Below, piece after piece: positions 6,963 to 15,679 of a DNA stretch of 64,000 nt (the first letter of the stretch is position 1; each line of letters opens with the position of its first letter). This DNA is from an uncultured bacterium (lineage in GTDB: Bacteria > Cyanobacteriota > Vampirovibrionia > Gastranaerophilales > Gastranaerophilaceae): positions 1-64,000 of the forward strand of contig CASFPN010000020.1 in NCBI GenBank assembly GCA_949296425.1. The letters run 5' to 3'. The position numbers and the translations under genes were made by a program. The notes under the pieces were generated by a model. That model was not told where the DNA came from. It did not search any database and saw only the letters and a program-made list of their open reading frames with translations.

Positions 6963-7187
6963 ATGAAAGATAAAGATAAAAAATATCATGAAATTATTTC
7001 AGCTAATATCAAAAAATTAAGGAAGTCAGCAAAACTTTCACAAGAATCTATGGCTGAAAAATTATGCTGTTCTCGAGAATTCATTAGCAGAGTAGAAAAC
7101 AGGAAAGAAAAAGTCAGTCTGAACATGCTTTTGAAAATAGCTGATTTATTCCATATCAATCCGAGCAAAATGTTTATACAGTCTTAG
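6963..7187 (+). CDS. XRE-family HTH transcriptional regulator
   Basis: A 74-residue protein that is almost all one Cro/C1-type helix-turn-helix (residues about 11-68): ISANIKKLRKSAKLSQESMAEKLCCSREFISRVENRKEKVS...IADLFHINPSKMF. The pattern of small stand-alone XRE proteins is clear. No signalling domain is present. It is convergent with kdsB, with a 14-bp overlap of the 3' ends. No ribosome site is obvious upstream. The target is unknown. Confidence 0.82.
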   Translation: MKDKDKKYHEIISANIKKLRKSAKLSQESMAEKLCCSREFISRVENRKEKVSLNMLLKIADLFHINPSKMFIQS

Positions 7188-7908
7188 ATACCAGGTTTCT
7201 GAAATGTTCAAGATCTTCTGGGGTATCAATACCAACAGGTATAAAATCAACAATAGAAGTCTTTATTTTCATCCCGCATTCCAGTGCTCTTAACTGCTCA
7301 AGGCTTTCGGTTTTTTCTAACGGGGTTTGTTCAAGTGAGGTCATCTTTATCAATGCTTCACGTTTGTAGCCATAGATGCCAAGATGGCCGTAAAAATTAC
7401 CTGTTATCGGATTCCTTTCATAAGGTATTTTAGACCGTGAAAAATACAGTGCAAAACCCTTTTTATCACGCACACATTTAACAAGATTCGGATTATTAAG
7501 TTCTTTTTCGTCTTTAATTAAACGAAGGAGAGTTGAAATATCAGCATTTTCATCTTCTTTAACATTTTTTATAACTTCATCAATAGCAGACGGCTTTATT
7601 AAAGGCTCATCACCCTGCAGATTAACAATATAAGCAATTTCTGGATGACGTATAACAACTTCTTTTATTCTGTCAGAGCCGCATTTATGCTCTGTTGAAG
7701 TCATTTCAACATTTCCGCCAAAACTTTCTACAGCCTTAAAAATCCTCTCATCATCAGTCGCTACGATAATCATATCAGCAAGTTTTGCCAGTTGAGCTTT
7801 TTCATAAACCCATTGAATAATAGGTTTGCCTTCAACTTTTATCAGTGGTTTTCCTTCCAATCTCGATGAACCGTATCTTGCCGGAATAATTATAGCAGTC
7901 TTAGTCAT
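7174..7908 (-). CDS. kdsB: 3-deoxy-manno-octulosonate cytidylyltransferase
   Basis: A 244-residue enzyme activating Kdo with CTP to CMP-Kdo for LPS inner core, in the cytoplasm. The N-terminus IIPARYGSSRLEGKPL is the nucleotidyltransferase signature. VNLQGDEPLI (substrate/Mg site) and GIYGYKREAL are further family motifs. Length matches the family (about 245-250). AAAGGAGGAAAAT precedes the ATG. Its presence implies an LPS-bearing outer membrane. It is first-to-last in a minus-strand series accD-accA-prmA-kdsB. Confidence 0.95.
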   Translation of the reverse strand: MTKTAIIIPARYGSSRLEGKPLIKVEGKPIIQWVYEKAQLAKLADMIIVATDDERIFKAVESFGGNVEMTSTEHKCGSDRIKEVVIRHPEIAYIVNLQGDEPLIKPSAIDEVIKNVKEDENADISTLLRLIKDEKELNNPNLVKCVRDKKGFALYFSRSKIPYERNPITGNFYGHLGIYGYKREALIKMTSLEQTPLEKTESLEQLRALECGMKIKTSIVDFIPVGIDTPEDLEHFRNLVSKTV

Positions 7909-7975
7909 ATTTTCCTCCTTTTAAAATCGTCATAAATTGCAGCTCAAAACCCAAAAGAGAAGCCACTCAAATACA

Positions 7976-8905
7976 TTAAAACTCTTTTTTTAGAATCAGA
8001 GCTACCCATTGATCTTGATGAGCTTCTTCTATCAATTCCAGATTATGTTTCTTTACAGCCTCTAGTACGACAGACTTTTTTTCATCCAGAATACCGGATA
8101 AAACAAGAATTGCACCGTTGTTCATAATATTTTTCAAATCACCCATGATTTCAGCCAAAACATTATGAAGAATATTAGCAAGCACAAAATCAAATTTTTC
8201 AGATATTTTGTCTGCCGTATTTAATTCAAAGTCACATTCAGCATCATTTTTTAGGGAATTTTCTTTTGCAATATCAATTACTGTATCATCATTATCACAA
8301 CCGTAAACATAAGAGGCGCCAAATTTCTTGGCACAAATAGCTAAAATTCCGGATCCTGTACCGATATCAGCGACTTTAGCCCCTTCAGACATATATTTTT
8401 CGATTGCTTTCATGCAAAGCTGAGTTGTTTGATGTGTACCGGTTCCAAAAGCACAGCCTGGTTCAAGCCTTATAACGATTTCGTCCAGTTTTGCTTCATA
8501 TTCAAGCCAATCAGGAACTATCACAATTTTATCTGATACATGCGTAATATCCCATTTTGCTTTCCATTTTTTTGACCAATCCTCATTAGGTTTATCTGAA
8601 ATTACAAAATCCCAGCTTCCGAGTTCCGCATCCGAAAGTCCGCGTGATTTTAAAAGTTCACGTTCCTCCGCTAAAATTTTCCTTATATGAGATTCAGAAA
8701 CGAGTTCAGAATGACTATCCGGATTAAGAAAAACCTTTAAAGTTCCTTCGGTTGTAGATATCATTTCCAAATCTTTATAGGTTTCTTCTGCAAGAACAAC
8801 TCCTTCACAGGGAAGATTTTCAAAACAAAACTCAGATACAATATCTTCAATATCGGGATTAATTTTTATCTGTAACTCTGTATAAACAGCTTGCTTTTCT
8901 TGCAT
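7976..8905 (-). CDS. prmA: Ribosomal protein L11 methyltransferase, with in-frame repeat insertion
   Basis: A 309-residue SAM-dependent methyltransferase acting on ribosomal protein L11. The catalytic domain has RLEPGCAFGTGTHQTTQLC, then VADIGTGSGILAICAKKFGA (motif I) and VLANILHNVLAEIM (the NIL motif of PrmA). In the N-terminal domain, residues about 64-72 read SHSELVSES. These are encoded by a palindromic repeat (8690-8715) that has an intergenic relative at 45241-45265, so this part looks inserted rather than inherited. A frame-preserving insertion in a surface loop would leave the enzyme active. It lies 8 bp downstream of accA. Confidence 0.92.
   Translation of the reverse strand: MQEKQAVYTELQIKINPDIEDIVSEFCFENLPCEGVVLAEETYKDLEMISTTEGTLKVFLNPDSHSELVSESHIRKILAEERELLKSRGLSDAELGSWDFVISDKPNEDWSKKWKAKWDITHVSDKIVIVPDWLEYEAKLDEIVIRLEPGCAFGTGTHQTTQLCMKAIEKYMSEGAKVADIGTGSGILAICAKKFGASYVYGCDNDDTVIDIAKENSLKNDAECDFELNTADKISEKFDFVLANILHNVLAEIMGDLKNIMNNGAILVLSGILDEKKSVVLEAVKKHNLELIEEAHQDQWVALILKKEF
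8690..8715. repeat. Palindromic repeat inside prmA
   Basis: This stretch, GATTCAGAA...TTCAGAATGAC on the plus strand, matches 22 of 25 bases of an intergenic copy at 45241-45265. In that copy the arms ATTCTGAAC/GTTCAGAAT are perfect. Inside prmA it is read as SHSELVSES. Such short dispersed palindromes, tolerated in coding sequence, resemble the Rickettsia palindromic elements. Confidence 0.6.
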
Positions 8906-8913
8906 TGTAACCC

Positions 8914-9870
8914 CTAACCTTCAAGAAAAGCACCCATTTTTCTGAATTTTTGATGTCTTTGTAATTTTAAATCCGCTGATGACAGTTTAGAAAGTTCATT
9001 AAGGCTGTAAAGAATAGTCTTTTTCATATTGGCAGATACCTCATCATAATTTGTATGAGCACCGCCAACAGGTTCTTTAATTTCACCGTCTATAATATCA
9101 AATTTTAACAAATCCTGTGCGGTAATTTTCAATGCATCAGCAGCTTCTGCAGCTTTTGAAGCATCACGCCACAAAATAGAAGCACATCCTTCTGGAGAAA
9201 TAACAGTATAATAAGCATGTTCAAGCAAAAACACTTTATTTGCGACTGCCAAACCTAAAGCTCCACCGGAACATCCTTCTCCTGTAATAATAGCAATAAC
9301 TGGAACCTCAAGTTTTGCCATATCACGCAGATTAACAGCAATAGCGCCGCCTTGATTAGTTTCTTCGGCACTTATACCAGGGTATGCCCCCGGGGTATCA
9401 ATCAATGTAACAACAGGAATATGAAATTTATTCGCATGTTTAAACAATCTCAAAGCTTTTCTGTATCCTTGCGGCTGAGGCATTCCAAAATTGTATTCAA
9501 GGTTTTCTTTTGTTGACTTACCTTTCATTGTACCGATAATCATAACCGGCTTTCCGTCAATTTTAGCCAAACCACCTATTATAGCTCTGTCATCCATTCC
9601 TTCCCTGTCACCGTGAAGTTCAATAAAATCTTCACAAATATGGTTAACATAATCCATAAAGTTTGGTCTTTCCGGGTGTCTTGCAATTTGAAGCTTTTGC
9701 GACGGTTTTAAATTTGAATACAGTTCTTTTCTGTAATCTTCCGCCTGCTGTTCAAAAGTTTCGATTTCTTTATCTAAATCCATGCCTGACTCCAAACTTA
9801 TTTTCTTTAATTCTTCAATTTTTTCCTGAATTTCTAAAATCGGTTTTTCAAAATCCAATACTGCTGTCAT
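8914..9870 (-). CDS. accA: Acetyl-CoA carboxylase carboxyltransferase subunit alpha
   Basis: A 318-residue subunit which with AccD moves the carboxyl group from carboxybiotin to acetyl-CoA, giving malonyl-CoA for fatty acid synthesis. It shows RPNFMDYVNHICEDFIELHGDR, VTLIDTPGAYPGISAEETNQGGAIA, the oxyanion-hole segment ITGEGCSGGALGLAVANKV, and ISPEGCASILWRD. Length matches the family. It sits 14 bp downstream of accD, so the two carboxyltransferase subunits form one transcription unit. The biotin carrier and carboxylase genes are not in the window. Confidence 0.96.
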   Translation of the reverse strand: MTAVLDFEKPILEIQEKIEELKKISLESGMDLDKEIETFEQQAEDYRKELYSNLKPSQKLQIARHPERPNFMDYVNHICEDFIELHGDREGMDDRAIIGGLAKIDGKPVMIIGTMKGKSTKENLEYNFGMPQPQGYRKALRLFKHANKFHIPVVTLIDTPGAYPGISAEETNQGGAIAVNLRDMAKLEVPVIAIITGEGCSGGALGLAVANKVFLLEHAYYTVISPEGCASILWRDASKAAEAADALKITAQDLLKFDIIDGEIKEPVGGAHTNYDEVSANMKKTILYSLNELSKLSSADLKLQRHQKFRKMGAFLEG

Positions 9871-9884
9871 AATTTAAAATCCTC

Positions 9885-10757
9885 TTATTGTCCAACTTTA
9901 TGCATTTCCAAAATATTAGCCAGCGTATCACGCAAATTTTTACGGGAGGAAACAACATCGACCTGACCATACTTCAATAAATACTCGGCTGTCTGGAAGT
10001 CAGAAGGGAGTTTTTGTCTTATTGTCTGTTCAATAACACGACGTCCTGCAAAACCGATTCTTGCACCTTGCTCAGCAACAATAATATCACCGAGCATGCC
10101 AAAACTCGCAGTAACACCGCCGAATGTCGGTTCTGTCAACAAGTTTATATATAAAAGGCCCTCATCGTCAAGTCTTGAAACTGCACAGGAAGTTTTTGCC
10201 ATCTGCATAAGGCTTAATGCGCTTTCCTGCATTCTTGCTCCACCTGATGAAGTTATAGCTAGAACAGGTAATCTTAATTCTATTGCTTTTTCAATAATTC
10301 GTGTAACTTTTTCTCCGACAACACTTCCCATTGAACCGCCCATAAAATCAAAATCCATAACGGCAACAGCAACTTTATTTCCTTTAATTGCGGCAATACC
10401 GGTTATTACAGCGTCATCCAGATTTGTTTTTTCATGAGCTTTTTTCAGTCTGTCTTTATAACTTTCGGTATCTACGAATTCAAGAGGATCAGTCGGCTTA
10501 ATATCATTAAACAGCTCTTCAAAGGAATTTTCATCAAAAAGCTGTTTAATCCGTGTTCTTGCATTAATTCTGAAATGATAGTCACATAAAGGACAAACCA
10601 TATCATTTTTTACCAAATCTTCTTTCAAAAGCTGGGCATCACAGTGAACGCACTTTGTCCACAAATTAGGATCCATATCCAATTCCACCCTGCCTTCCAG
10701 CTCACGCCTTTGAATTTGTGCTTGTTTACGTTTTTCAAACCAATCTTGTACTGTCAT
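9885..10757 (-). CDS. accD: Acetyl-CoA carboxylase carboxyltransferase subunit beta
   Basis: A 290-residue partner of AccA. The N-terminal zinc ribbon WTKCVHCDAQL...VCPLCDYHF (four Cys, residues about 36-58) binds mRNA or substrate in the family. The crotonase-like body has MDFDFMGGSMGSVVGEK, ITSSGGARMQES and EPTFGGVTASFGMLGD. GGG lies upstream of the ATG (AAGGGATATATAAAT). It is the first gene of the accD-accA-prmA-kdsB series. Confidence 0.96.
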   Translation of the reverse strand: MTVQDWFEKRKQAQIQRRELEGRVELDMDPNLWTKCVHCDAQLLKEDLVKNDMVCPLCDYHFRINARTRIKQLFDENSFEELFNDIKPTDPLEFVDTESYKDRLKKAHEKTNLDDAVITGIAAIKGNKVAVAVMDFDFMGGSMGSVVGEKVTRIIEKAIELRLPVLAITSSGGARMQESALSLMQMAKTSCAVSRLDDEGLLYINLLTEPTFGGVTASFGMLGDIIVAEQGARIGFAGRRVIEQTIRQKLPSDFQTAEYLLKYGQVDVVSSRKNLRDTLANILEMHKVGQ

Positions 10758-10858
10758 ATTTATATATCCCTTGAAAAAATATTTTTAATACAAACTCATT
10801 ATACTCAAAAAAAATTTAATAGCAATTTTTTACATTTACGAACTTTAAGAAAAATATA

Positions 10859-11623
10859 ATGAAAATTAATAATGTAAAATATAATTCATATAATCAAGCA
10901 ACATTTTTGGGTCTTTCATTCAGAAAGTTTAAACAATTCAAATTATTTGATGAAATACATTGCACTTTCAGACCTAAAAATGAAAAAATTCAAGATTGTG
11001 ATTATTTTGTAAGGATAGAAAACGGTTATACAGATACTGATTTTTCTATAAAAATTGATGATGATGATTTTAATGGAATCGGCAGCAGCACTCTTACATT
11101 AAAAGATGATACAACATTGTATAACGGTAATATAGATGTTATTTCTCAACGAAAAAAATATCGCGGCGCAGGTTCTGTAATGAAGCTGGGTGAAGTTATT
11201 ACAATGCTTGAAAATAATATCGAAAAAATTGAATTATATTCACTTGGTCAGGCTGTTTATTTTCATTCAAAATTTAAATTCAGACCCGCATTAACAAGCA
11301 TTGAAGATCTGAAAACTTATATAACTGATGATATTCTCTCAAAAAGAAGCGACAATAGATTTAAAGAAGTGTGCGATTTAGCGCAAGAGTGGCTAAATAA
11401 ACCTGAAAGCGAGAATTCTCTTGAAGAGGGAAACAGTATCCTTTACAAATACCTCCAAACAGTAAATGAATTTAAATTAAACAAAAATCCTGTATATGAA
11501 ATTATTCCGGGATTTGATATGGTATTGACACGTAAAAATATATTAGATAACAAAGATTATTTTAACAGTTTATTTAAAAAATTCGGGATTGATTACCAAA
11601 TTAACGATCAGTCCGCTTATTAA
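10859..11623 (+). CDS. Hypothetical protein with N-terminal F-x-G-like motif
   Basis: A 254-residue protein with no recognised family. It has no signal peptide or membrane helix. It begins MKINNVKYNSYNQATFLGLSF; a short polar head ending in (S/T)F-x-G recurs in the protein at 38311 (SFKGN, SFTGK). Residues 98-125 (YRGAGSVMKLGEVITMLENN) loosely recall the acetyl-CoA loop of GNAT folds, so an acetyltransferase-like fold is possible but unproven. Its 3' end overlaps the convergent matrixin gene by 23 bp. Confidence 0.65.
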   Translation: MKINNVKYNSYNQATFLGLSFRKFKQFKLFDEIHCTFRPKNEKIQDCDYFVRIENGYTDTDFSIKIDDDDFNGIGSSTLTLKDDTTLYNGNIDVISQRKKYRGAGSVMKLGEVITMLENNIEKIELYSLGQAVYFHSKFKFRPALTSIEDLKTYITDDILSKRSDNRFKEVCDLAQEWLNKPESENSLEEGNSILYKYLQTVNEFKLNKNPVYEIIPGFDMVLTRKNILDNKDYFNSLFKKFGIDYQINDQSAY

Positions 11624-12383
11624 GAAAAAATTTTTTCATATCCTCCGAAATCTGAACATTTTGAAGCGCCATATGATACTTTCGGAGATTTGCAATAGCT
11701 TCCTGTTCTTCCAACAAATCTCTTTTAGGTATTTTTATTGATTCTTTTACTTTTTCAAATTCAGTCGGAGTTTTTTTGTTTATAAACTTAGCGATAATTT
11801 CATCAATATTACTTCCACCTATGCTGTATTTTGAGGAAACTTCAGCGGTTGTAGCTCCCTGGGGGAGTGTATAGAGCCAGTTAACAGTCAATACATCTCC
11901 TTTAGAAACGGAGTTTATACCTTTTTGATGGGGTGTGTACATAATATCCGCCGGATTATGGCTGTGCCCCAAACCTATTGCATGGCCGATTTCATGCAAA
12001 ATAGTATGATAAACTTCTCCTTCATCCATATAATCTGCATGAACAAGTCCTTCTGTCAGCCCGATAGCAACTTCCGCGCTGTAAAGTCTGTTTGAACCAT
12101 CATAATTAAAGTAACAATGTCCGAGAGCTTTACGTTCAACTCTTTTCCAATCAACATTAACGTTTGATTCCAAAAGTGTGTTGACAACTTTGAAAGCAAC
12201 TCTACCTTTTGTTGCATTCTGCCATTCATCCAGCGCTCTGATAACCATTTGTCGGTATTTGTATTCCTGCCCCTGTTTGGAATAAAATTTCATAGGAGCA
12301 ATAAAAACCTTCAACGGCATAAAAGTCCAGCGCATTATTTTTCCGTTTTTTAAAGATTCAGCAACATAAGTGTACTTTTGCAT
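11601..12383 (-). CDS. Matrixin-type zinc metalloprotease
   Basis: A 260-residue protein with the metzincin signature HEIGHAIGLGHS (zinc ligands His130, His134, His140; catalytic Glu131). The Met-turn DIMYTPHQ follows (Met148). Upstream, WTFMPLKVFI and VIRALDEWQNATKGRVAF match the matrixin peptidase core, in which substrate-binding strands precede the helix. No signal peptide is visible, which is unusual for this normally secreted family. A TATAAT sits only 6 bases before the ATG on the minus strand, so transcription may begin at or near the start codon. It is divergent from ebfC. Confidence 0.82.
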   Translation of the reverse strand: MQKYTYVAESLKNGKIMRWTFMPLKVFIAPMKFYSKQGQEYKYRQMVIRALDEWQNATKGRVAFKVVNTLLESNVNVDWKRVERKALGHCYFNYDGSNRLYSAEVAIGLTEGLVHADYMDEGEVYHTILHEIGHAIGLGHSHNPADIMYTPHQKGINSVSKGDVLTVNWLYTLPQGATTAEVSSKYSIGGSNIDEIIAKFINKKTPTEFEKVKESIKIPKRDLLEEQEAIANLRKYHMALQNVQISEDMKKFFLNKRTDR

Positions 12384-12444
12384 ATTTTTATTATATAATA
12401 AATGTTAAAGAATTGCTATATTTTAAGACTTAGGAGAGAAACTT

Positions 12445-12780
12445 ATGAACATTATGCAAATGATGAAACAGGCGCAAAGTCTGCAAAAAAAATTAAAAGA
12501 TACGCAAGAAGAACTTGCTAAAACAGAAATTACCGGCGAAGCTGCAGGCGGAGCCGTAAAAGTTGTATGCGACGGTCAGGGTAAGTTTAAATCTATTTCA
12601 TTGAGTGCAGAGGCAATAAACCCGGATGCTCCGGATTCGGTTGATCCCGAAATGATTGAAATGCTCGAAGATGTAATATCTACAGCAATATTTAATGCCA
12701 GCGACAAGGCATCTAAAGAAATGGAAACTAAAATGAAAGCCGTAACCGGCGGAATAAATATTCCGGGGCTGAATTTATAA
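12445..12780 (+). CDS. ebfC: YbaB/EbfC nucleoid-associated protein
   Basis: A 111-residue small DNA-binding protein forming dimers that coat DNA. It begins MNIMQMMKQAQSLQKKLKDTQEELAKTEITGEAAGGAVKV and ends with the IPGLNL tail typical of YbaB. Length is normal for the family. AGGAGAG precedes the start. It overlaps the recR start (TAATG), the classic ybaB-recR pair. Confidence 0.93.
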   Translation: MNIMQMMKQAQSLQKKLKDTQEELAKTEITGEAAGGAVKVVCDGQGKFKSISLSAEAINPDAPDSVDPEMIEMLEDVISTAIFNASDKASKEMETKMKAVTGGINIPGLNL

Positions 12781-13376
12781 TGATTTACCCAAAATCAATA
12801 GCGGCACTGATTGAACATTTTCAAAAATTTCCCTCAGTCGGTCCGAAATCTGCCCAAAGAATGGCATTCTATCTGCTTAGAATGCCATTAACTGAGGTAG
12901 AAAAATTTGCCCAGAGCATGATTGATGCAAAAGAAAACACAAAAACATGTGAAATATGTTTTAATTTGTCTTCATCCAGCCCATGTGAAATATGCTGTTC
13001 TGCGCAAAGGGATAAATCCACAATTTGTGTTGTCGCGGAAACTAAAGATTTAATCGCAATTGAAAAAACAAATGAATACAAAGGCTTATACCATGTTTTA
13101 CAGGGTTTGATTTCTCCGATGGACGGCATTGGCGCTGATGATATCAGAATTAAAGAACTTCTTAACCGGCTTACAAATACCGAGGTAAAAGAGATTATTC
13201 TTGCATTAAGTCCGTCTGTTGAGGGAGAAGCTACAAGCCTTTATTTAAGCAAATTAATAAAACCTTTCGGTATAAAAATTTCACGCATTGCATTCGGCCT
13301 CCCTGTTGGAGCGGATCTTGAATATGCCGATGAAATAACTATTGCAAAGGCTATTGAAGGCCGGCGAGAACTTTAA
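12780..13376 (+). CDS. recR: Recombination mediator protein RecR
   Basis: A 198-residue protein that acts with RecO/RecF in loading RecA at gaps. It has the N-terminal helix-hairpin-helix FQKFPSVGPKSAQRMAFYLL, a Cys4 zinc finger CEICFNLSSSSPCEIC, and a Toprim domain from ICVVAETKDLIAIE through YHVLQGLISPMDGIG. The C-terminal IAFGLPVGADLEYADEITIAKAIEGRR is conserved. It overlaps ebfC by one base. Confidence 0.96.
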   Translation: MIYPKSIAALIEHFQKFPSVGPKSAQRMAFYLLRMPLTEVEKFAQSMIDAKENTKTCEICFNLSSSSPCEICCSAQRDKSTICVVAETKDLIAIEKTNEYKGLYHVLQGLISPMDGIGADDIRIKELLNRLTNTEVKEIILALSPSVEGEATSLYLSKLIKPFGIKISRIAFGLPVGADLEYADEITIAKAIEGRREL

Positions 13377-13399
13377 TTCATGGTAGGGCAGAAATGCGT

Positions 13400-13420
13400 A
13401 ATAGGATTTAATATCCTATT
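13400..13420 (+). terminator. Weak hairpin downstream of recR
   Basis: AATAGGAT (13400-13407) and ATCCTATT (13413-13420) form an 8-bp stem 24 bp after the recR stop. The T run is poor, so termination is possible but not strong. Confidence 0.4.
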
Positions 13421-13578
13421 CTTATACCGTTTATATATGAAATATGACTTTTATTTTACAAATGTTAAATAATAAACATAAAAATTTACGTTATGAAACA
13501 TTTTGCGCCATAAGGCATGGTTTATGCTACATTATAAAAGTAATGAGACACATATTATAGTTTATAGGAGATTAATGA

Positions 13579-14211
13579 ATGTCGGAATATCTGAGCAAAG
13601 AAGAGATTAAACAATGGAGAAGCTCATTAGAAAAGATTACATTGGAAGAATATGCTGCCAGATTAGGGAAAAAAATAGAAGAGGCTAAGCCTACAAATGA
13701 TTTAATAGATATCGTTTTAAAGGGAAAACCTGTTATTTCATCTGAAGATGACTGGAAACAGCCCCATGCTGAAAGACTTAGTGCAATAGCTGAACGTAGT
13801 TATGAACGCGAAAGAGAAATTGCACCAAGTCCATTTTCAATACATAAAATGATTGCGGAAGAAATTCCGGCAAAACAGACAAAAACATCAACAAAAAAGA
13901 AAGCTGCGAAACAAACAACTAAAAAAGCTACAACTAAAAAAACAGTTAAAAAAGCTGTCGTTGATGAAAAAACAGACTCACTAAGAGATGAAGTCAGAAT
14001 TGTCTTTAATAAAGCGCTTACAGACAGAGAGCAAAAAGTTTTTGATCATTTTGCCCAAAATAAAGGCAAAATTGTTTATGCAAAGGATCTTGCAGCACTT
14101 CTTGATTTGCCAAGAGATTATGTTTACAAATACATAAAAAACCTCAGGGCAAAAATCGAAGGTGACAAACTTGAAAACGCTGACAAAGGCGGATTTATAC
14201 TCAAGATTTAA
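13579..14211 (+). CDS. Lys-rich linker protein with C-terminal helix-turn-helix-like domain
   Basis: A 210-residue protein of three parts. Residues 1-95 are helical and acidic, with no known family. Residues about 98-130 form a histone H1-like basic linker (KTSTKKKAAKQTTKKATTKK). Residues about 140-210 (LTDREQKVFDHFAQNKGKIVYAKDLAALLDLPRDYVYKYIKNLRAKI...GGFILKI) have the layout of a winged-helix DNA-binding domain like that of OmpR-type regulators. A DNA-binding or nucleoid role is inferred. ATAGGAGA precedes the start. Confidence 0.7.
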   Translation: MSEYLSKEEIKQWRSSLEKITLEEYAARLGKKIEEAKPTNDLIDIVLKGKPVISSEDDWKQPHAERLSAIAERSYEREREIAPSPFSIHKMIAEEIPAKQTKTSTKKKAAKQTTKKATTKKTVKKAVVDEKTDSLRDEVRIVFNKALTDREQKVFDHFAQNKGKIVYAKDLAALLDLPRDYVYKYIKNLRAKIEGDKLENADKGGFILKI

Positions 14212-14225
14212 ATTTATCAGGTTAT

Positions 14226-14270
14226 ACTAAAAAAGAACTCTTTTTATTGTAAAAAGAGTTCTTTTTTAGT
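14226..14270. terminator. Bidirectional intrinsic terminator
   Basis: A perfect 21-bp inverted repeat (14226-14246 and 14250-14270) with a 3-base loop. It has A/T runs at both ends around the core AGAACTC/GAGTTCT. It sits between two convergent genes whose stops are 15 bp and 3 bp away, so it can serve both strands. Confidence 0.9.
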
Positions 14271-14272
14271 AA

Positions 14273-15676
14273 TTATCTTCTTAATAATACATTCATTCCG
14301 GCAATAAAGTAATTTTTAACTTCCTCCAAAGATCGAATGCGAGAGAGCATCTTCAGTATATATAAAGGTCTTAAATAAAAACGTCTTATTGCGGATTTAT
14401 GCAATTCAAATACTCTATCTTTTGATAGGGCATGAGTGTTAACTGCAGGGTAGTAGTAAGCATTTTCAAAAGAGGTTTCCTTATCAAATAAATTATGTTC
14501 TTTTGCGTAATTATAAAATCTTGTACCAGGAAGCGGTGTTGCTGTGTAAAAACTTATAAAATCACTGTCAAGTTCAATTGCAAAACGAATAGTTTCTTCG
14601 ACAGTTTCTTCTGTTTCCCACGGAAGCCCGATAACAAAATAATTATAAATTCTTATTTTAGCCTTTTTAAAAACTTTTACTGTTCTTCTTACATCATCAA
14701 GGGTAATTTTTTTACCCATCTTTTCAAGCATGTATTGCGAACCGCTTTCAACTCCGATACTTACAAGACGACAGCCTGATTTATACATCATTTCAGCCAT
14801 TTCTAAATCTGCAGTATCAGCTCGTGTGTTTGCAGACCAGGTAATTTTTAAACCGCTGTCAATAATTGCCCTGCACAAATCAAGAGTCCACTGTTTATCC
14901 AGATTAAAAATATCAGACCAGAATAAAAAGTTTTTTATATTATATTTTTCAACACATTCTTTAATTTCCGCAACAATATTTTGAGGACTTCTTCGTCTTA
15001 CTTTAGCACCGGATACTGGAGTTGCCAGACAGAAAAAACAATGAAAAGGACATCCTCTGGCAACCTTGATTGTTGCCTGCACCTTATTATTATCCGGACG
15101 TCTATAAATACTATTATCGACCAAATGACGTGCAGGGAAAGGCAGAGAATCCAAATCCTCTATAAAAGGTCTTTTTCCTGTAAATTTGAAATCACCGTTT
15201 TCCTTGTAATAAATCCCTAAAATATCCGCTTTTTGTTTTCGTTGTAAAATTTCTTTTAAAGTTTCTTCAGCTTCCCCTAAAATTCCAAAATCCAAAGCAT
15301 CATGCTCTTTCATTATCCTTTCGGCAAGAGTAAGGAAAGCAGCACCTTTAGCAATAGTTATAACATTAGGACAGATATTTTTAGCTTTTTTCACAGCCTC
15401 CATATCATGTTCCAGTGTTGGGGTTGCAATATTAACAACAAGATAATCCGGTTTAAATTCTTTTAAATCTGATTCGAAATCACCCCCTTGACTATAATCC
15501 CGAATTATTGCCGTCAGGCCTACTTTTTCGGCTATAGCTGCGAGATACATCAAATCCGACGGAGGCAAGGGGGGGATTACAATCAAATCCCTTGTGGGCT
15601 GCTGGCAGCGATCTTCTCTATTCAAAACAGGTGACGGTGGATATATTAAAAGAATTCTTTTTTTATTCCTTTTCAT
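14273..15676 (-). CDS. B12-binding-domain radical SAM protein
   Basis: A 467-residue protein. The N-terminal cobalamin-binding-like domain (about 1-150) has ILLIYPPSPV...VIPPLPPSDLMYLAAIAEK and GILGEAEETL. The radical SAM core carries ARGCPFHCFFC (Cys209, Cys213, Cys216 for the 4Fe-4S cluster), YNYFVIGLPWETEETVEET and FISFYTATPLPGTRFY. Members catalyse methyl transfers or ring rearrangements on lipids, cofactors or glycans; the substrate here is unknown. The stop of the upstream MFS gene is 3 bp from its start, so the two are probably co-transcribed and may share a substrate. Confidence 0.85.
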   Translation of the reverse strand: MKRNKKRILLIYPPSPVLNREDRCQQPTRDLIVIPPLPPSDLMYLAAIAEKVGLTAIIRDYSQGGDFESDLKEFKPDYLVVNIATPTLEHDMEAVKKAKNICPNVITIAKGAAFLTLAERIMKEHDALDFGILGEAEETLKEILQRKQKADILGIYYKENGDFKFTGKRPFIEDLDSLPFPARHLVDNSIYRRPDNNKVQATIKVARGCPFHCFFCLATPVSGAKVRRRSPQNIVAEIKECVEKYNIKNFLFWSDIFNLDKQWTLDLCRAIIDSGLKITWSANTRADTADLEMAEMMYKSGCRLVSIGVESGSQYMLEKMGKKITLDDVRRTVKVFKKAKIRIYNYFVIGLPWETEETVEETIRFAIELDSDFISFYTATPLPGTRFYNYAKEHNLFDKETSFENAYYYPAVNTHALSKDRVFELHKSAIRRFYLRPLYILKMLSRIRSLEEVKNYFIAGMNVLLRR

Positions 15677-15679
15677 ATA

